Source: Candidatus Saccharibacteria bacterium UBA6664
Lineage (GTDB): Bacteria; Patescibacteriota; Saccharimonadia; Saccharimonadales; Saccharimonadaceae
Length of the DNA: 64,000 nt
NCBI GenBank assembly: GCA_002455275.1
Contig: DKKO01000005.1
Coordinates: forward strand, 1-64,000
Direction: 5' to 3'
Below, in pieces: positions 8,498 through 17,012 of this stretch (position 1 is the first letter of the stretch; each line of letters begins with the position of its first letter). Below the pieces are notes generated by a model, which was not told where the DNA came from, ran no database searches, and worked only from the letters and a program-made list of their open reading frames with translations. Made by a program: the position numbers and the translations under genes.

Positions 8498-9394
8498 ATG
8501 ACTGAAGATTTTTCAAAAGTTCTCCACTATTTCGATGATCATGAAGTGCTGGTAAATGATCACGGTATGAATAATCGCTATCGCTATGCAAAGGCGAAAA
8601 AATCAGGCGAGTGGTTCTTTGTAAAACACGCCGACAACAAGCAGGAGCGCGAAGGCTTGCACCGCGAAGTTGAATGGGCAAAATTTATGCAATACGTCGC
8701 TGAAACAAAACACGACGAACACTTAAAGGGTCCAGAAATTATTGATTACATTAGTGACCACACATTAGTATTTCGCTACATCGATGCACCACTACTTGTA
8801 GAGCGCCACGATGTCGCTACTTGGCAGGCCCACATGAAGCGCTACGCGGGCATGCTGCATACACTTGATGAATGCGCTCAAAGCTGGCGGCCAGATTCGA
8901 TTGAAGGTAGGTTATCACGCACGCAAGATTTCGACAGTATTTGGCGTAAATGGCTAGGCGATAACATTACTCAAGTTGAGCGTTATAACGATGCGACGGT
9001 CGTAATGACCGAGTCGATTCCACAAATTACGACGATTATGCAGCACGGGGATCTTACTCCATGGCAGATTTTCGCCGATGGCGACAGCTGGATAATCTAC
9101 GATGGCGAACGCTCGGGTGTAGACTTGCCTCGATTCAATGATATCGCCTACGGCTATGGCCGGCTCTACACTATGTTTCACAGCAAAGAAGCGGCAAAAA
9201 GCCTGGTCAACCATTACTTAGAGGCGTCGGGTATGAACAAGTGGTTATTTATCGAGAAGTTTCGTATAGCGCTGATCAACCGCTCGATTGGAATTATTAG
9301 CGATGCATTTCGCGACCGAGAACGCGACGATTACATAAAGGACGCGAAAGAATTGCTGGCAACTTGCCTCGATGCTCCTGATACACTTGCCTAA
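8498..9394 (+). CDS. Aminoglycoside phosphotransferase/choline-kinase-fold protein
   Basis: A 298-residue cytoplasmic protein with the APH/ChoK kinase signature: the Brenner-like motif MQHGDLTPWQIF near residue 181, followed by IIYDGERSGVDLPRFNDIAY, where an acidic residue would bind Mg2+. The usual HGDxxxxN asparagine is replaced by glutamine (TPWQI), a departure that may alter metal binding. The N-terminal lobe has FFVKHADNKQEREGLHREVE with a candidate ATP-binding lysine. The substrate is unknown; phosphorylation of a sugar, amino alcohol or antibiotic are all possible. It is transcribed on its own. Confidence 0.65.
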   Translation: MTEDFSKVLHYFDDHEVLVNDHGMNNRYRYAKAKKSGEWFFVKHADNKQEREGLHREVEWAKFMQYVAETKHDEHLKGPEIIDYISDHTLVFRYIDAPLLVERHDVATWQAHMKRYAGMLHTLDECAQSWRPDSIEGRLSRTQDFDSIWRKWLGDNITQVERYNDATVVMTESIPQITTIMQHGDLTPWQIFADGDSWIIYDGERSGVDLPRFNDIAYGYGRLYTMFHSKEAAKSLVNHYLEASGMNKWLFIEKFRIALINRSIGIISDAFRDRERDDYIKDAKELLATCLDAPDTLA

Positions 9395-9415
9395 AGAGGC
9401 CGAGTTTGCTATAAT
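9387..9415 (+). promoter_or_regulatory. Promoter of rnj
   Basis: TTGCCT, 17-base spacer, TGC-extended TATAAT. The -35 lies in the last codons of the upstream gene. It gives a leader of about 100 bases before the AAAGGAG of rnj. Confidence 0.7.
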
Positions 9416-9520
9416 AGTAGGAACTTGAAAGGGAAACTAACTGTCACTCGACCCCTTGTCTCTGAGTTTTACTATCGAAATTAATGATAAAAACCATCTC
9501 AAAAAGGAGAAACATATTCT

Positions 9521-11647
9521 ATGGGTCAACGACGACTCGCGAAGCCGCAAGCTGATGACATGAGCAAGCGGCCGAACAACCAAAAGAAAAAATCGGATAA
9601 TACCGTGCTAAACAACACGAGCACTCGCCGCGGTGAGGTATTTCGTGCGCAGCGCCGTACTAGCGAAGACGTGAATTTGCGCGCCAGCCAGCACATCATC
9701 AATATTCCGGTCAATAAAAGCATGTACAACGGCTACGATGGCCGCCAGTTTAGCTTGGCTGATCAGAAGAAACAGCCTCGCATCAACGGGCCAAAGCTTC
9801 GGGTGATCCCGATCGGTGGACTTGGTGAAATGGGCATTGGTAAAAACATGATGGCTATCGAATACGATAACGACATTATTGTTATTGATATGGGCTTTTT
9901 GTTCCCAGGTTCTGACTACCCAGGCATCAACTACATTACACCTGACATCACTTGGCTAGAAGAGAACAAGCACAAAATTCGGGGGCATGTATTTACCCAC
10001 GGACACCTCGACCACATTGGTGCGTTCCGCCACCTTATTCATAAGATTCCAGCGCCGGTATACGGCAGTAAATTTACTGTTGGGATGCTTAAGCGCACTA
10101 TGGAAGAGAGTATGAGTGGCTATGAACCACAATATTTTGAATTAAACCCGGAAACTCATGAGCGTGTACAGCTAGGCGATAGCTTTAGTATTGAGCTCGT
10201 GCGTGTAAACCACTCTATTCCAGATGCAACTGCTGTCGTAATTCGTACGCCACTTGGCGTGTTGGTGGATAGTGGTGACTGGCGTTTTGAAGAGAATCCA
10301 GTCGATGGTGTGAAATTTGACCTTGAACGCCTTACCGAAATTGCTACCAAAGAAGGCATTTTGCTCTTCATGAACGAAAGTACCAACTGTGAAAGTGACG
10401 GTACGCACACCCACGGAGAGCGCGATATTCAGCACAGTATTGGTGAAGTCATGGAAATGTATCCGAATTCTCGGCTTATCATGAGTTCATTTAGCAGCCA
10501 GCTCCACCGTATTCAGGTAATGCTGGAAGAAGCGCAAAAACATGGCCGAAAGGTTGCCTTTGCCGGCTACAGTATGATCCAAAACCTCGAAGTTGCCCTA
10601 AGAGCTGGCGCGATTAAGGTGCCAAAAGATACCGTGGTAAAGATGGAAGATCTCGTGAAGATGCCAGACGGCAAAATCACGATTATTTGTACTGGTAGCC
10701 AGGGTGAGTTTAACGCTGTGCTCAACCGTATGGCTTCAGGTGCCCACAAGCACATCAAGATTAAGAATAGTGATGTAGTGGTATTTAGCTCAAACCCAAT
10801 TCCGGGTAACGAAAAATACGTGGTACGCACCGTTGACGGCCTGATGCGTGAGGGTAGTGAAGTAATTCAAAACGGCAAAACACACCTTACTGGTGTCGGC
10901 CCGCTTCACTTGTCTGGTCACGGTTATTACGACGACCACGTGAAGCTTATTAATGCGCTAAACCCTACGTACTATTTACCAATTCACGGTGAATTCCACA
11001 TGTTGGTCCACAATGCTCGTCTAGCTGAAAAAGAAGCAGGCATACCTCGCTCTAATATATTTGTCTGTGATGCTGGTGATATCGTCGAAATCACCGCCGC
11101 TGGTGCTCGTAAAGCCGGCCGTATACCAGTGGGTGGTATCATGTACGACGATAGTGGGGCGGTGGTGAGCGAAGTGGTACTAAAAGACCGCATTCATATG
11201 GCCAACGAGGGTATGTTTGTAGTAGTACTTACGGTGCAACGAGGCACCGGTCGCTTACTCACTAGTCCTGACATCATATCTCGTGGATTTATCTACCTAC
11301 GCGACAGCGAAGAACTTATGGGCTTGATACGTCAGTACTTGAAGCAAAAAGTTGCTCGCGGATTTAGCGGTAAAAAGATTGATATCGACCAAGTAAAGAA
11401 AGAAATCAAAGACGAAATCACGCACATTTTGTACGACCAAACACGTCGTACACCGATCGTTATTCCGGTAATCAATGAAATTGGTGGCGGTGGCCAGCCG
11501 GCCCAAGCGAACCAGCCAAAGCAGGCAGAACAGCCTCAGCAGCAACCTCAGTTCAAACGTCCAGCACCAAAGAAATTCCCACCACGCCAAGTACCCGACA
11601 CTGAAGCGAACCAGCCAAAGCCTCGTTTCGATAGCCGCGGCTACTAA
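9521..11647 (+). CDS. rnj: Ribonuclease J
   Basis: A 708-residue metallo-beta-lactamase/beta-CASP ribonuclease with 5'-3' exo- and endonuclease activity on mRNA and rRNA. The zinc motif THGHLDHIGAFRH lies near residue 158. IPIGGLGEMGIGKNMM near residue 92 is the usual RNase J opening, so about 85 residues precede the conserved core: a basic, Lys/Asn/Arg-rich extension that could bind RNA. The last 55 residues are Gln/Pro-rich and probably disordered. AAAAAGGAGAAAC lies just before the chosen ATG. With PNPase at 3550 it makes up the core decay machinery. Confidence 0.95.
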   Translation: MGQRRLAKPQADDMSKRPNNQKKKSDNTVLNNTSTRRGEVFRAQRRTSEDVNLRASQHIINIPVNKSMYNGYDGRQFSLADQKKQPRINGPKLRVIPIGGLGEMGIGKNMMAIEYDNDIIVIDMGFLFPGSDYPGINYITPDITWLEENKHKIRGHVFTHGHLDHIGAFRHLIHKIPAPVYGSKFTVGMLKRTMEESMSGYEPQYFELNPETHERVQLGDSFSIELVRVNHSIPDATAVVIRTPLGVLVDSGDWRFEENPVDGVKFDLERLTEIATKEGILLFMNESTNCESDGTHTHGERDIQHSIGEVMEMYPNSRLIMSSFSSQLHRIQVMLEEAQKHGRKVAFAGYSMIQNLEVALRAGAIKVPKDTVVKMEDLVKMPDGKITIICTGSQGEFNAVLNRMASGAHKHIKIKNSDVVVFSSNPIPGNEKYVVRTVDGLMREGSEVIQNGKTHLTGVGPLHLSGHGYYDDHVKLINALNPTYYLPIHGEFHMLVHNARLAEKEAGIPRSNIFVCDAGDIVEITAAGARKAGRIPVGGIMYDDSGAVVSEVVLKDRIHMANEGMFVVVLTVQRGTGRLLTSPDIISRGFIYLRDSEELMGLIRQYLKQKVARGFSGKKIDIDQVKKEIKDEITHILYDQTRRTPIVIPVINEIGGGGQPAQANQPKQAEQPQQQPQFKRPAPKKFPPRQVPDTEANQPKPRFDSRGY

Positions 11648-11671
11648 AGTGGATAGCCACGGCCACGAAAC

Positions 11672-11700
11672 TTGATTTTTGTAGTAATTTGTGCTACAAT
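11672..11700 (+). promoter_or_regulatory. Promoter of ftsK
   Basis: TTGATT, 17-base spacer, TGC-extended TACAAT. A second possible -10 (TACAAT, 11719-11724) is ten bases before the ATG, so a leaderless start is an alternative. Confidence 0.6.
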
Positions 11701-11734
11701 AATAGAGTAAACCTATAGTACAATAAAAACAGTT

Positions 11735-13984
11735 ATGGCTAAAAGAAAAAAACGTACCAGCAAGAAGAGTAAGGCAGCGCTAAAAAGCGTTCCGCAGCAT
11801 ACGCTTCCAGATGGATTCTGGAGCCAAGTATGGGCGATATTCCTTATCGCTGTGTCTATTCTGCTCGTTGTTGCGTGGTTTGGCATTGGCGGGCCAGTAC
11901 TTGAGTGGTTGCAGCAGGCAAGTCTCGCTACTATAGGTTACGCGGTATATATATTGCCACTACTCCTTGGCTACATCGCTGTCGAGATATTTCGTAGCGA
12001 AGAAAACAGGCTGCCTTTTGTCATGAAGTTCGCCGCCGCCATGGTGGTGGTATGGTTTTCTGGCCTCTTTGGTTTGTTGCAAAAAGATGACCTAGCGACA
12101 ACCTCTACCGGTGGCTTCGTAGGAGACACGATAAACAGCGGCATGCTTGCCTTAGTAGACGCTGGCGTCGCAATATTCCTGTACGTGCTACTTATTGCCC
12201 TTACGACACTATTCGTCCTACGTTTGTCGCCATTTGATATTATTCGAAAACTGTGGGCACTCATTCGACGCGGTAGCCTTGATGACGAACAGGCTAGTAA
12301 TGTCGGTGTCATGCGAAAAGCTGCTGAGGCAGATGCGCATAGTGGTGTATCGGCTGATTTCAAACTCAACGCTGGCGTGCCAACGCTCGATCCGAGTGAA
12401 AGCAAGCGCGCCGCCAAACTTTCTAGCTTAAAAGGCAGTATCCAGCAAGATAAAGCAGCCGAAGAGCGGGCGGCATTGGTAACCGCGGCTGATCCAAACT
12501 GGAAAGCACCAAGCCTCGATTTACTAGAGAAAAAGCAAAGCCCGGCCGATGCGGGTGATGTGCAGCATAATGCACAAATCATTAAAGAAACCCTAGGCGA
12601 ATTTAGCATTGATGTTGATATGGAAGGCGCTAATATTGGGCCGAAAGTAACTCAATATACCTTAAAACCACCAAGTGGTGTGAAGCTCACGCGTATTACC
12701 GCGCTGGAAACCAACATCGCGTTGAACTTGGCTGCGCAAAGTTTGCGTATCGAAGCGCCGATTCCTGGCCAGCGAGCAGTTGGTATTGAAGTACCAAACC
12801 GCAAGGCGGCCGATGTGCGTATTCGCGGCATCTTAGAAAGTAAACAATGGGAAGCAGCGCACGAGCCGCTCAGCTTTGCAATTGGTCGCGATATTTCTGG
12901 TGAGGCAGTTATTGGACATCTTAATAAAATGCCGCACGTGTTGATTGCTGGTCAAACTGGAAGTGGTAAGTCGGTTATGATAAATACGCTGCTTTCGAGC
13001 TTGCTGTATCGCAATAGCCCAAGCGAAATGAAGCTGATTTTGGTAGACCCGAAACAAGTAGAAATGGCACCCTACGAAGATATCCCGCACCTTCTGACCC
13101 CAGTTATTACTGAACCAGAGAAAACCATTAGCGCACTGAAGTGGGCGGTAAACGAGATGGAGCGCCGCTACAAGCTTCTCGCCGAAGAGAAATTACGCGA
13201 TATTAAAAGCTACAACCAAAAAGTACAAAGTGGTGGCCGCAAGATTTCAGTACAAGACGAAGATGGCAACGAGCAGCGCGTTGACGACGGGGCGATGCCA
13301 TACATCGTGATTGTAATTGATGAGTTGGCAGATTTGATGATGGTAGCAGCTCGCGATGTTGAAGCGCTCGTGGTACGGTTGGCGCAGAAGGCTCGTGCCG
13401 TAGGTATTCACTTGGTGCTCGCTACTCAGCGTCCATCGGTAGATGTTATCACCGGCCTAATTAAGGCTAACATTCCAGCTCGCATCGCCTTTACGGTGGC
13501 GAGTCAGGTAGACAGCCGCACCATTCTCGATCAAGTTGGTGCGGAAAAACTGCTTGGCCAAGGAGACATGTTGCTCAAAACTGCTGAAATGCCAAAACCT
13601 CGCCGTATACAGGGTGCGTGGGTGATGGATGAAGAAGTCAGCAAAATTACCGACCACTTGCGCATGCAAAGTGCTCCACAATACAACGACGAAGTAGTAA
13701 GCCAACCAGTACAGCTTAATGGCAAGGGTGGCGTGGTGATGGACTTCGATCACGAGGGTGGTGACGACATGTACAAAGACGCCCTAAGGGTAGTGGTAGA
13801 AAGCGGCAAGGCAAGCACCAGCCTATTGCAACGACGCCTGCGCATTGGCTATGCCCGCGCTGCGCGTATTATCGAAGAAATGGAAGAACAGGGTGTCATT
13901 GGCGCTGCCGATGGCTCTCGACCCCGTGAAGTACTCATCAGTAGCCTTGACGATGTGTACGGCAGCTCAGACGAAGATGCCTAG
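11735..13984 (+). CDS. ftsK: FtsK/SpoIIIE-family DNA translocase
   Basis: A 749-residue septal DNA pump that moves chromosome termini through the closing septum. A lysine-rich N-terminus is followed by four hydrophobic segments between about residues 30 and 165, a short linker, the FtsK alpha/beta domain (DVDMEGANIGPKVTQYTLKP), and the motor with Walker A GQTGSGKS near residue 406 and Walker B IVIVIDELADLMM. The C-terminal winged-helix gamma domain (RRLRIGYARAARIIEEME) should read KOPS-like sites. The linker is short compared with E. coli, as in Gram-positive SpoIIIE. A large RNA-like inverted repeat begins at its stop codon. Confidence 0.95.
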   Translation: MAKRKKRTSKKSKAALKSVPQHTLPDGFWSQVWAIFLIAVSILLVVAWFGIGGPVLEWLQQASLATIGYAVYILPLLLGYIAVEIFRSEENRLPFVMKFAAAMVVVWFSGLFGLLQKDDLATTSTGGFVGDTINSGMLALVDAGVAIFLYVLLIALTTLFVLRLSPFDIIRKLWALIRRGSLDDEQASNVGVMRKAAEADAHSGVSADFKLNAGVPTLDPSESKRAAKLSSLKGSIQQDKAAEERAALVTAADPNWKAPSLDLLEKKQSPADAGDVQHNAQIIKETLGEFSIDVDMEGANIGPKVTQYTLKPPSGVKLTRITALETNIALNLAAQSLRIEAPIPGQRAVGIEVPNRKAADVRIRGILESKQWEAAHEPLSFAIGRDISGEAVIGHLNKMPHVLIAGQTGSGKSVMINTLLSSLLYRNSPSEMKLILVDPKQVEMAPYEDIPHLLTPVITEPEKTISALKWAVNEMERRYKLLAEEKLRDIKSYNQKVQSGGRKISVQDEDGNEQRVDDGAMPYIVIVIDELADLMMVAARDVEALVVRLAQKARAVGIHLVLATQRPSVDVITGLIKANIPARIAFTVASQVDSRTILDQVGAEKLLGQGDMLLKTAEMPKPRRIQGAWVMDEEVSKITDHLRMQSAPQYNDEVVSQPVQLNGKGGVVMDFDHEGGDDMYKDALRVVVESGKASTSLLQRRLRIGYARAARIIEEMEEQGVIGAADGSRPREVLISSLDDVYGSSDEDA

Positions 13985-14102
13985 CCTAGGCTCGTGGTTG
14001 CCTAAGACAGACTAAAAGCGAAACGCGAGGTGTGCTACATTTATGAGCACACCGAAAGTGGTCAAGTGGTCTGTCATGGTAATCACGAGACTAAGGCTAG
14101 GG
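13980..14102 (+). ncRNA. Long imperfect inverted repeat / candidate structured RNA
   Basis: The arm 13980-14012 pairs with 14069-14102 over about 30 positions with few mismatches; CTCGTG/CACGAG and GACAGAC/GTCTGTC blocks are exact. Inside, GGTGTGCT (14029-14036) pairs with AGCACACC (14046-14053) around a nine-base loop. The rod-like shape suggests a structured 3' UTR or small RNA (a 6S-like RNA is one thought). There is no terminal T-run, and no SRP-RNA or 6S signature was recognised. Confidence 0.4.
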
Positions 14103-14106
14103 AAAC

Positions 14107-14135
14107 TTGACATATTTTAAGGATAAGCGTATACC
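14107..14135 (+). promoter_or_regulatory. Promoter of the 14175 gene
   Basis: Consensus TTGACA, exactly 17 bases, then TATACC. It lies directly after the inverted repeat at 13980-14102 and gives a leader of about 33 bases with AGGAT before the ATG. Confidence 0.7.
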
Positions 14136-14174
14136 GGTAGCAGAACCCATATTAAAACACACACGGTTCAGGAT

Positions 14175-14936
14175 ATGACAGTCACAATAGAAAAACCACT
14201 TACTGCTGATGGTAGCCACGATGTACTACCACCTGAACAAATGGCACCGCTTGCTGATGAACTTGCCGCGCTCGAGGTTGAACTCGAGCATGTTTCTACA
14301 GATGAAAAAGCAATTCTGCTCGATGAAAAACAACGGCTGTTAGAGCACCTGCTTGGTGATAGAATCGGTGAAACCGTTATCAACGAAATTGTCTATTTGG
14401 CCCAGCTATACAAAGACAGAGCCACGCGACGTGAGCTAGACGATGGCACGGTACTTCACTGTTGGGGCACACGAGACAGCGACAATCAGTATTTAGCCTA
14501 CAAATACTATGTATTGACCTATCCCGATGGGCGGGTGAACTATAGCGTTCAAGAAACAAGCCCAGATGGCCAAAAAATCTTCAAGCTGAATGATAGAGGA
14601 GACTACCATGTGTACGACCGCGCGCCGTTAGCCGCGGGAATTACTCATTTTCGTCCCGTCGAGGAGCGTCCTGAAGCCGCTGAAGCATCAATGGGTGAGC
14701 TGTTTGGCACCTCGCTCGTGACAGCAGGTATTGTACGAGCACGTAGTGATGAGCAAAATCGCGCAGCAGATTTGCAGGCACAAGGTATGCTTGGTGGTAG
14801 TGAGACCGATCGATTATTGAATGAAGCCACCGATGTACGAGATGCCTATATTGCCCTTGAGCAGCTTCACGCCGACCGCGACGTACCCTACAGTCTTGCT
14901 AATAAAGCAATCATTGAAGCATACGCACGACGATAA
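14175..14936 (+). CDS. Hypothetical protein, 253 residues
   Basis: I do not recognise this protein. It has no signal peptide or membrane segment. Residues 20-70 form an acidic helical region (LADELAALEVELEHVSTDEKA falls here), followed by a beta-rich central part with repeated Tyr/Trp/Asp (LHCWGTRDSDNQYLAYKYY) and a helical C-terminus rich in Ala and Arg. It is transcribed alone from a strong consensus promoter between ftsK and the rpsF operon, so it is probably expressed at a good level. GC content matches its neighbours. Confidence 0.6.
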   Translation: MTVTIEKPLTADGSHDVLPPEQMAPLADELAALEVELEHVSTDEKAILLDEKQRLLEHLLGDRIGETVINEIVYLAQLYKDRATRRELDDGTVLHCWGTRDSDNQYLAYKYYVLTYPDGRVNYSVQETSPDGQKIFKLNDRGDYHVYDRAPLAAGITHFRPVEERPEAAEASMGELFGTSLVTAGIVRARSDEQNRAADLQAQGMLGGSETDRLLNEATDVRDAYIALEQLHADRDVPYSLANKAIIEAYARR

Positions 14937-14960
14937 GGTGCTACCTGCAGAATCAAGTAA

Positions 14961-14980
14961 TCCAGCCCAGCAGGGCTGGA
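14961..14980 (+). terminator. Possible terminator after the 14175 gene
   Basis: CCAGCCC-AGCA-GGGCTGG hairpin followed by ACATTTTAT. It overlaps the -35 box of rpsF. The T-run is weak. Confidence 0.4.
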
Positions 14981-15005
14981 CATTTTATATAAAATACACT
15001 ATAAT
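14977..15005 (+). promoter_or_regulatory. Promoter of the rpsF-ssb-rpsR operon
   Basis: TGGACA, 17-base spacer, TATAAT. The leader is about 80 bases and structured. Confidence 0.7.
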
Positions 15006-15025
15006 TACATCTGTTATAAACCTAA

Positions 15026-15071
15026 GCTTACATGCAACAGTGTAAGCATCGGCTGCACAAAGCAGCCCGAT
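15026..15071 (+). promoter_or_regulatory. rpsF leader: two stems, candidate S6:S18 binding motif
   Basis: Two adjacent hairpins lie in the leader: GCTTACA/TGTAAGC (15026-15032 with 15041-15047) and ATCGGCTGC/GCAGCCCGAT (15048-15056 with 15062-15071), the second with an unpaired C next to CCG. In many bacteria the S6:S18 complex represses this operon by binding a leader stem with a CCG bulge. The match here is by position and rough shape only. Confidence 0.4.
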
Positions 15072-15089
15072 TCCAAAGGAGGAGTCTAT

Positions 15090-15431
15090 ATGGAATACGA
15101 ACTAACTGTTCTTATTCACCCAGATCTCGAAGCAGATCTAGAAAAGCCACTTGGTCGCTTGCGTGACCTAGTAAAGAGCGCCGGTGGTAGCGTTACAAAA
15201 GAAGATAACTGGGGCAAAAAGCGCCTGGCATATCGAATTAAGAAGCAAGATTTTGCTGTGTATGTATCATTTGACGTACAGCTTCCTGCTGACGCACCGC
15301 TTAAAATTAGCAATGCATTGAACATTTCAGACGACGTCGTTCGCTACTTGTTGGTAAAAACCGACGACAAAGAACGCGCAAAATTAGCAGCCGCTAAGAA
15401 AGATCAGCCAGAAGACGGCGAGGAGGAGTAG
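15090..15431 (+). CDS. rpsF: 30S ribosomal protein S6 (bS6)
   Basis: A 113-residue protein of the small-subunit platform that pairs with S18. It opens MEYELTVLIHPDLEADLE and contains the conserved DNWGKKRLAYRIKKQDFAVYVSF stretch (read in two parts around residues 45-65). The C-terminus is a Lys/Asp/Glu tail. AAAGGAGGAG just upstream fixes the start. It is first in the canonical order rpsF-ssb-rpsR, five bases before ssb. Confidence 0.96.
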   Translation: MEYELTVLIHPDLEADLEKPLGRLRDLVKSAGGSVTKEDNWGKKRLAYRIKKQDFAVYVSFDVQLPADAPLKISNALNISDDVVRYLLVKTDDKERAKLAAAKKDQPEDGEEE

Positions 15432-15436
15432 GGCAT

Positions 15437-15877
15437 ATGGCACGCAGCATCAACCAAGTAATATTGATGGGACGCCTTACCCGCGACCCAGAGATGCGCA
15501 CCACCACAACTGGTAAAACCATCGCGAGCTTCAGCATTGCTGTAGACCGCGGAGGCCAAGACGACCAAGCAGATTTTTTCGATGTCACTGCATGGGAAAA
15601 ACTTGGTGAACTGGTAAACCAGTACCTTACCAAAGGTCGTCGCTGCCTCGTGCAGGGTCGTCTTCGTCAAGACAGCTGGGACGACAAAGAAACTGGCAAA
15701 AAACGCACCCGAATAGAGGTAGTTGCTACCGATGTAACTTTCCTTGATGGCCCAAGTGATGGCCAATCTGGCGGCAGCGCACCACGTTCAAGTGCCCCAG
15801 CAAACAAGAAGTCAAACGATGTTGTGATTGAAGACATCGATGACAAACCTATTGATCTTTCAGAAATACCATTCTAG
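15437..15877 (+). CDS. ssb: Single-stranded DNA-binding protein
   Basis: A 146-residue OB-fold protein that coats ssDNA in replication and repair. It begins MARSINQVILMGRLTRDPEM, and the OB core contains DFFDVTAWEKLGELVNQYL and KGRRCLVQGRLR. After a Ser/Ala-rich flexible linker the acidic tail ends DLSEIPF, the hydrophobic-tipped motif that recruits partner proteins. Normal size and position between rpsF and rpsR. Confidence 0.96.
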   Translation: MARSINQVILMGRLTRDPEMRTTTTGKTIASFSIAVDRGGQDDQADFFDVTAWEKLGELVNQYLTKGRRCLVQGRLRQDSWDDKETGKKRTRIEVVATDVTFLDGPSDGQSGGSAPRSSAPANKKSNDVVIEDIDDKPIDLSEIPF

Positions 15878-16040
15878 TCAAGCGCATCAAGCACGCACCT
15901 TTCGTCGTTAAAACATTACGTTTCTCCCTCTGTGTATGTTGAATACACATCGGTCGAATCCGCCGTTTTGCCTCGAAATTCACGCACTCGAAGCACTTGT
16001 TCACACCACCATAAATTTGTTATATAAGGAGTAAACTATC

Positions 16041-16244
16041 GTGTCACCAAAAAGATTTAAAAAAGACGTTACGACGTATTTTGATTACAAAGACGTAAAA
16101 ACCCTGCAGCGTTACATCAACGCCTATGGTCAAATTGAACCTATTTCAAAAACAGGTTTGAGCCTAAAACAGCAGCGCCAATTAGCAACCGCTATTAAGC
16201 GTGCCCGTCACCTTGCGCTACTACCATTCGTAACATCAAACTAG
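16041..16244 (+). CDS. rpsR: 30S ribosomal protein S18 (bS18)
   Basis: A 67-residue rRNA-binding protein; the signature [20 protein letters not shown] and the basic [16 protein letters not shown] segment are typical. Translation starts at GTG, chosen because of AAGGAG nine bases upstream and because family proteins start about here. It lacks the zinc-type cysteines, like most bS18. A 163-base gap separates it from ssb and holds a GTGTAT/ATACAC hairpin near 15933. Confidence 0.95.
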   Translation: MSPKRFKKDVTTYFDYKDVKTLQRYINAYGQIEPISKTGLSLKQQRQLATAIKRARHLALLPFVTSN

Positions 16245-16251
16245 TAGTATT

Positions 16252-16446
16252 ATGTCCGAGCGAGACGAAGACAGGCAGCCAAAAGGCGAAGCTAACCAGT
16301 CACCAGCTACACCCGAGAAACACCCGGATGATGCTTCTGACGACCGAACGAACCAAATAGTGCTTAGCTTGACAGTTGCTGGCCTTGTAGCAGCCGCTGG
16401 TGCTCTTGCTGCAAAACGCTTGCGAAACAGAGGAGAAAACGAGTAA
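16252..16446 (+). CDS. Small single-span membrane protein, 64 residues
   Basis: An unrecognised protein with a highly charged N-terminal half (residues 1-33, Asp/Glu/Lys/Pro-rich) and one hydrophobic helix at about 35-53, followed by a short basic tail (AKRLRNRGENE). A C-in or N-in topology cannot be settled. It starts eight bases after rpsR and its stop overlaps the efp ATG (TAATG), so it is part of the same transcript. Confidence 0.6.
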   Translation: MSERDEDRQPKGEANQSPATPEKHPDDASDDRTNQIVLSLTVAGLVAAAGALAAKRLRNRGENE

Positions 16447-17006
16447 TGTATCAACCAACCGATTTGAAAAAAGGCACCGTGTGCCAAATAGACGGCACAC
16501 CATACCGTGTTGTTGACTATGGCCAAAAGGTCATGGGACGTGGCGGGAGCATTGTAAATGTTCGCCTGAAAAACCTACTAGATGGCAGCGTCATTCCGAA
16601 AACCTTCAAAGGCGCCGACAAGATTGAACAAGCCGAAGTAACCAGCAAACCAGTACAGTATTTGTACAACGATGGCGACACGTTTTACTTTATGGATCCT
16701 GAAAGTTTTGAACAGTACGAACTATCGCGTGAGACTGTCGATAGCGCCACTGATTACCTGAAGGAAGGTGACAACTTGCAGCTTCAATTTTTTGGTAGCA
16801 AGGTGATTAATGTCGAACTTCCGAAGAATCTTTACCTTGAAGTTAGCTACGCTGAAGACGTAGTAAAGGGTGATACCTCTGGTGCGGTGATGAAAGATGC
16901 CACGCTTGAAACTGGTATCAAAATCCGCGTACCAGCATTTATTAAAACTGGCGATGTGGTAAGCGTTGACACCACCACAGGCGAGTACCGCGAACGTAAA
17001 AAATAG
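16446..17006 (+). CDS. efp: Elongation factor P with Arg at the tip position
   Basis: This 186-residue three-domain factor relieves ribosome stalling at polyproline. The KOW-like domain I runs MYQPTDLKKGTVCQIDG onward; the beta3-beta4 loop reads QKVMGRGGSIVNVRLKN, placing Arg32 where E. coli EF-P has the beta-lysylated Lys34. Arginine at this site is rhamnosylated by EarP in Pseudomonas and some beta-proteobacteria. No modification gene is seen in this window. Domains II and III are intact (KIRVPAFIKTGDVVSVDTTT near the C-terminus). Several proline-rich exported proteins in the window could be clients; that is inference. Confidence 0.95.
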   Translation: MYQPTDLKKGTVCQIDGTPYRVVDYGQKVMGRGGSIVNVRLKNLLDGSVIPKTFKGADKIEQAEVTSKPVQYLYNDGDTFYFMDPESFEQYELSRETVDSATDYLKEGDNLQLQFFGSKVINVELPKNLYLEVSYAEDVVKGDTSGAVMKDATLETGIKIRVPAFIKTGDVVSVDTTTGEYRERKK

Positions 17007-17012
17007 GCAGTT

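Noticed and set aside
12195..12609. Frames on both strands inside ftsK
   Set aside because: Out-of-frame shadows within the continuous FtsK coding sequence.
13980..14102. SRP (4.5S) RNA
   Set aside because: The rod shape fits, but the conserved GGAAGCAGC-type apical loop of SRP RNA is missing.
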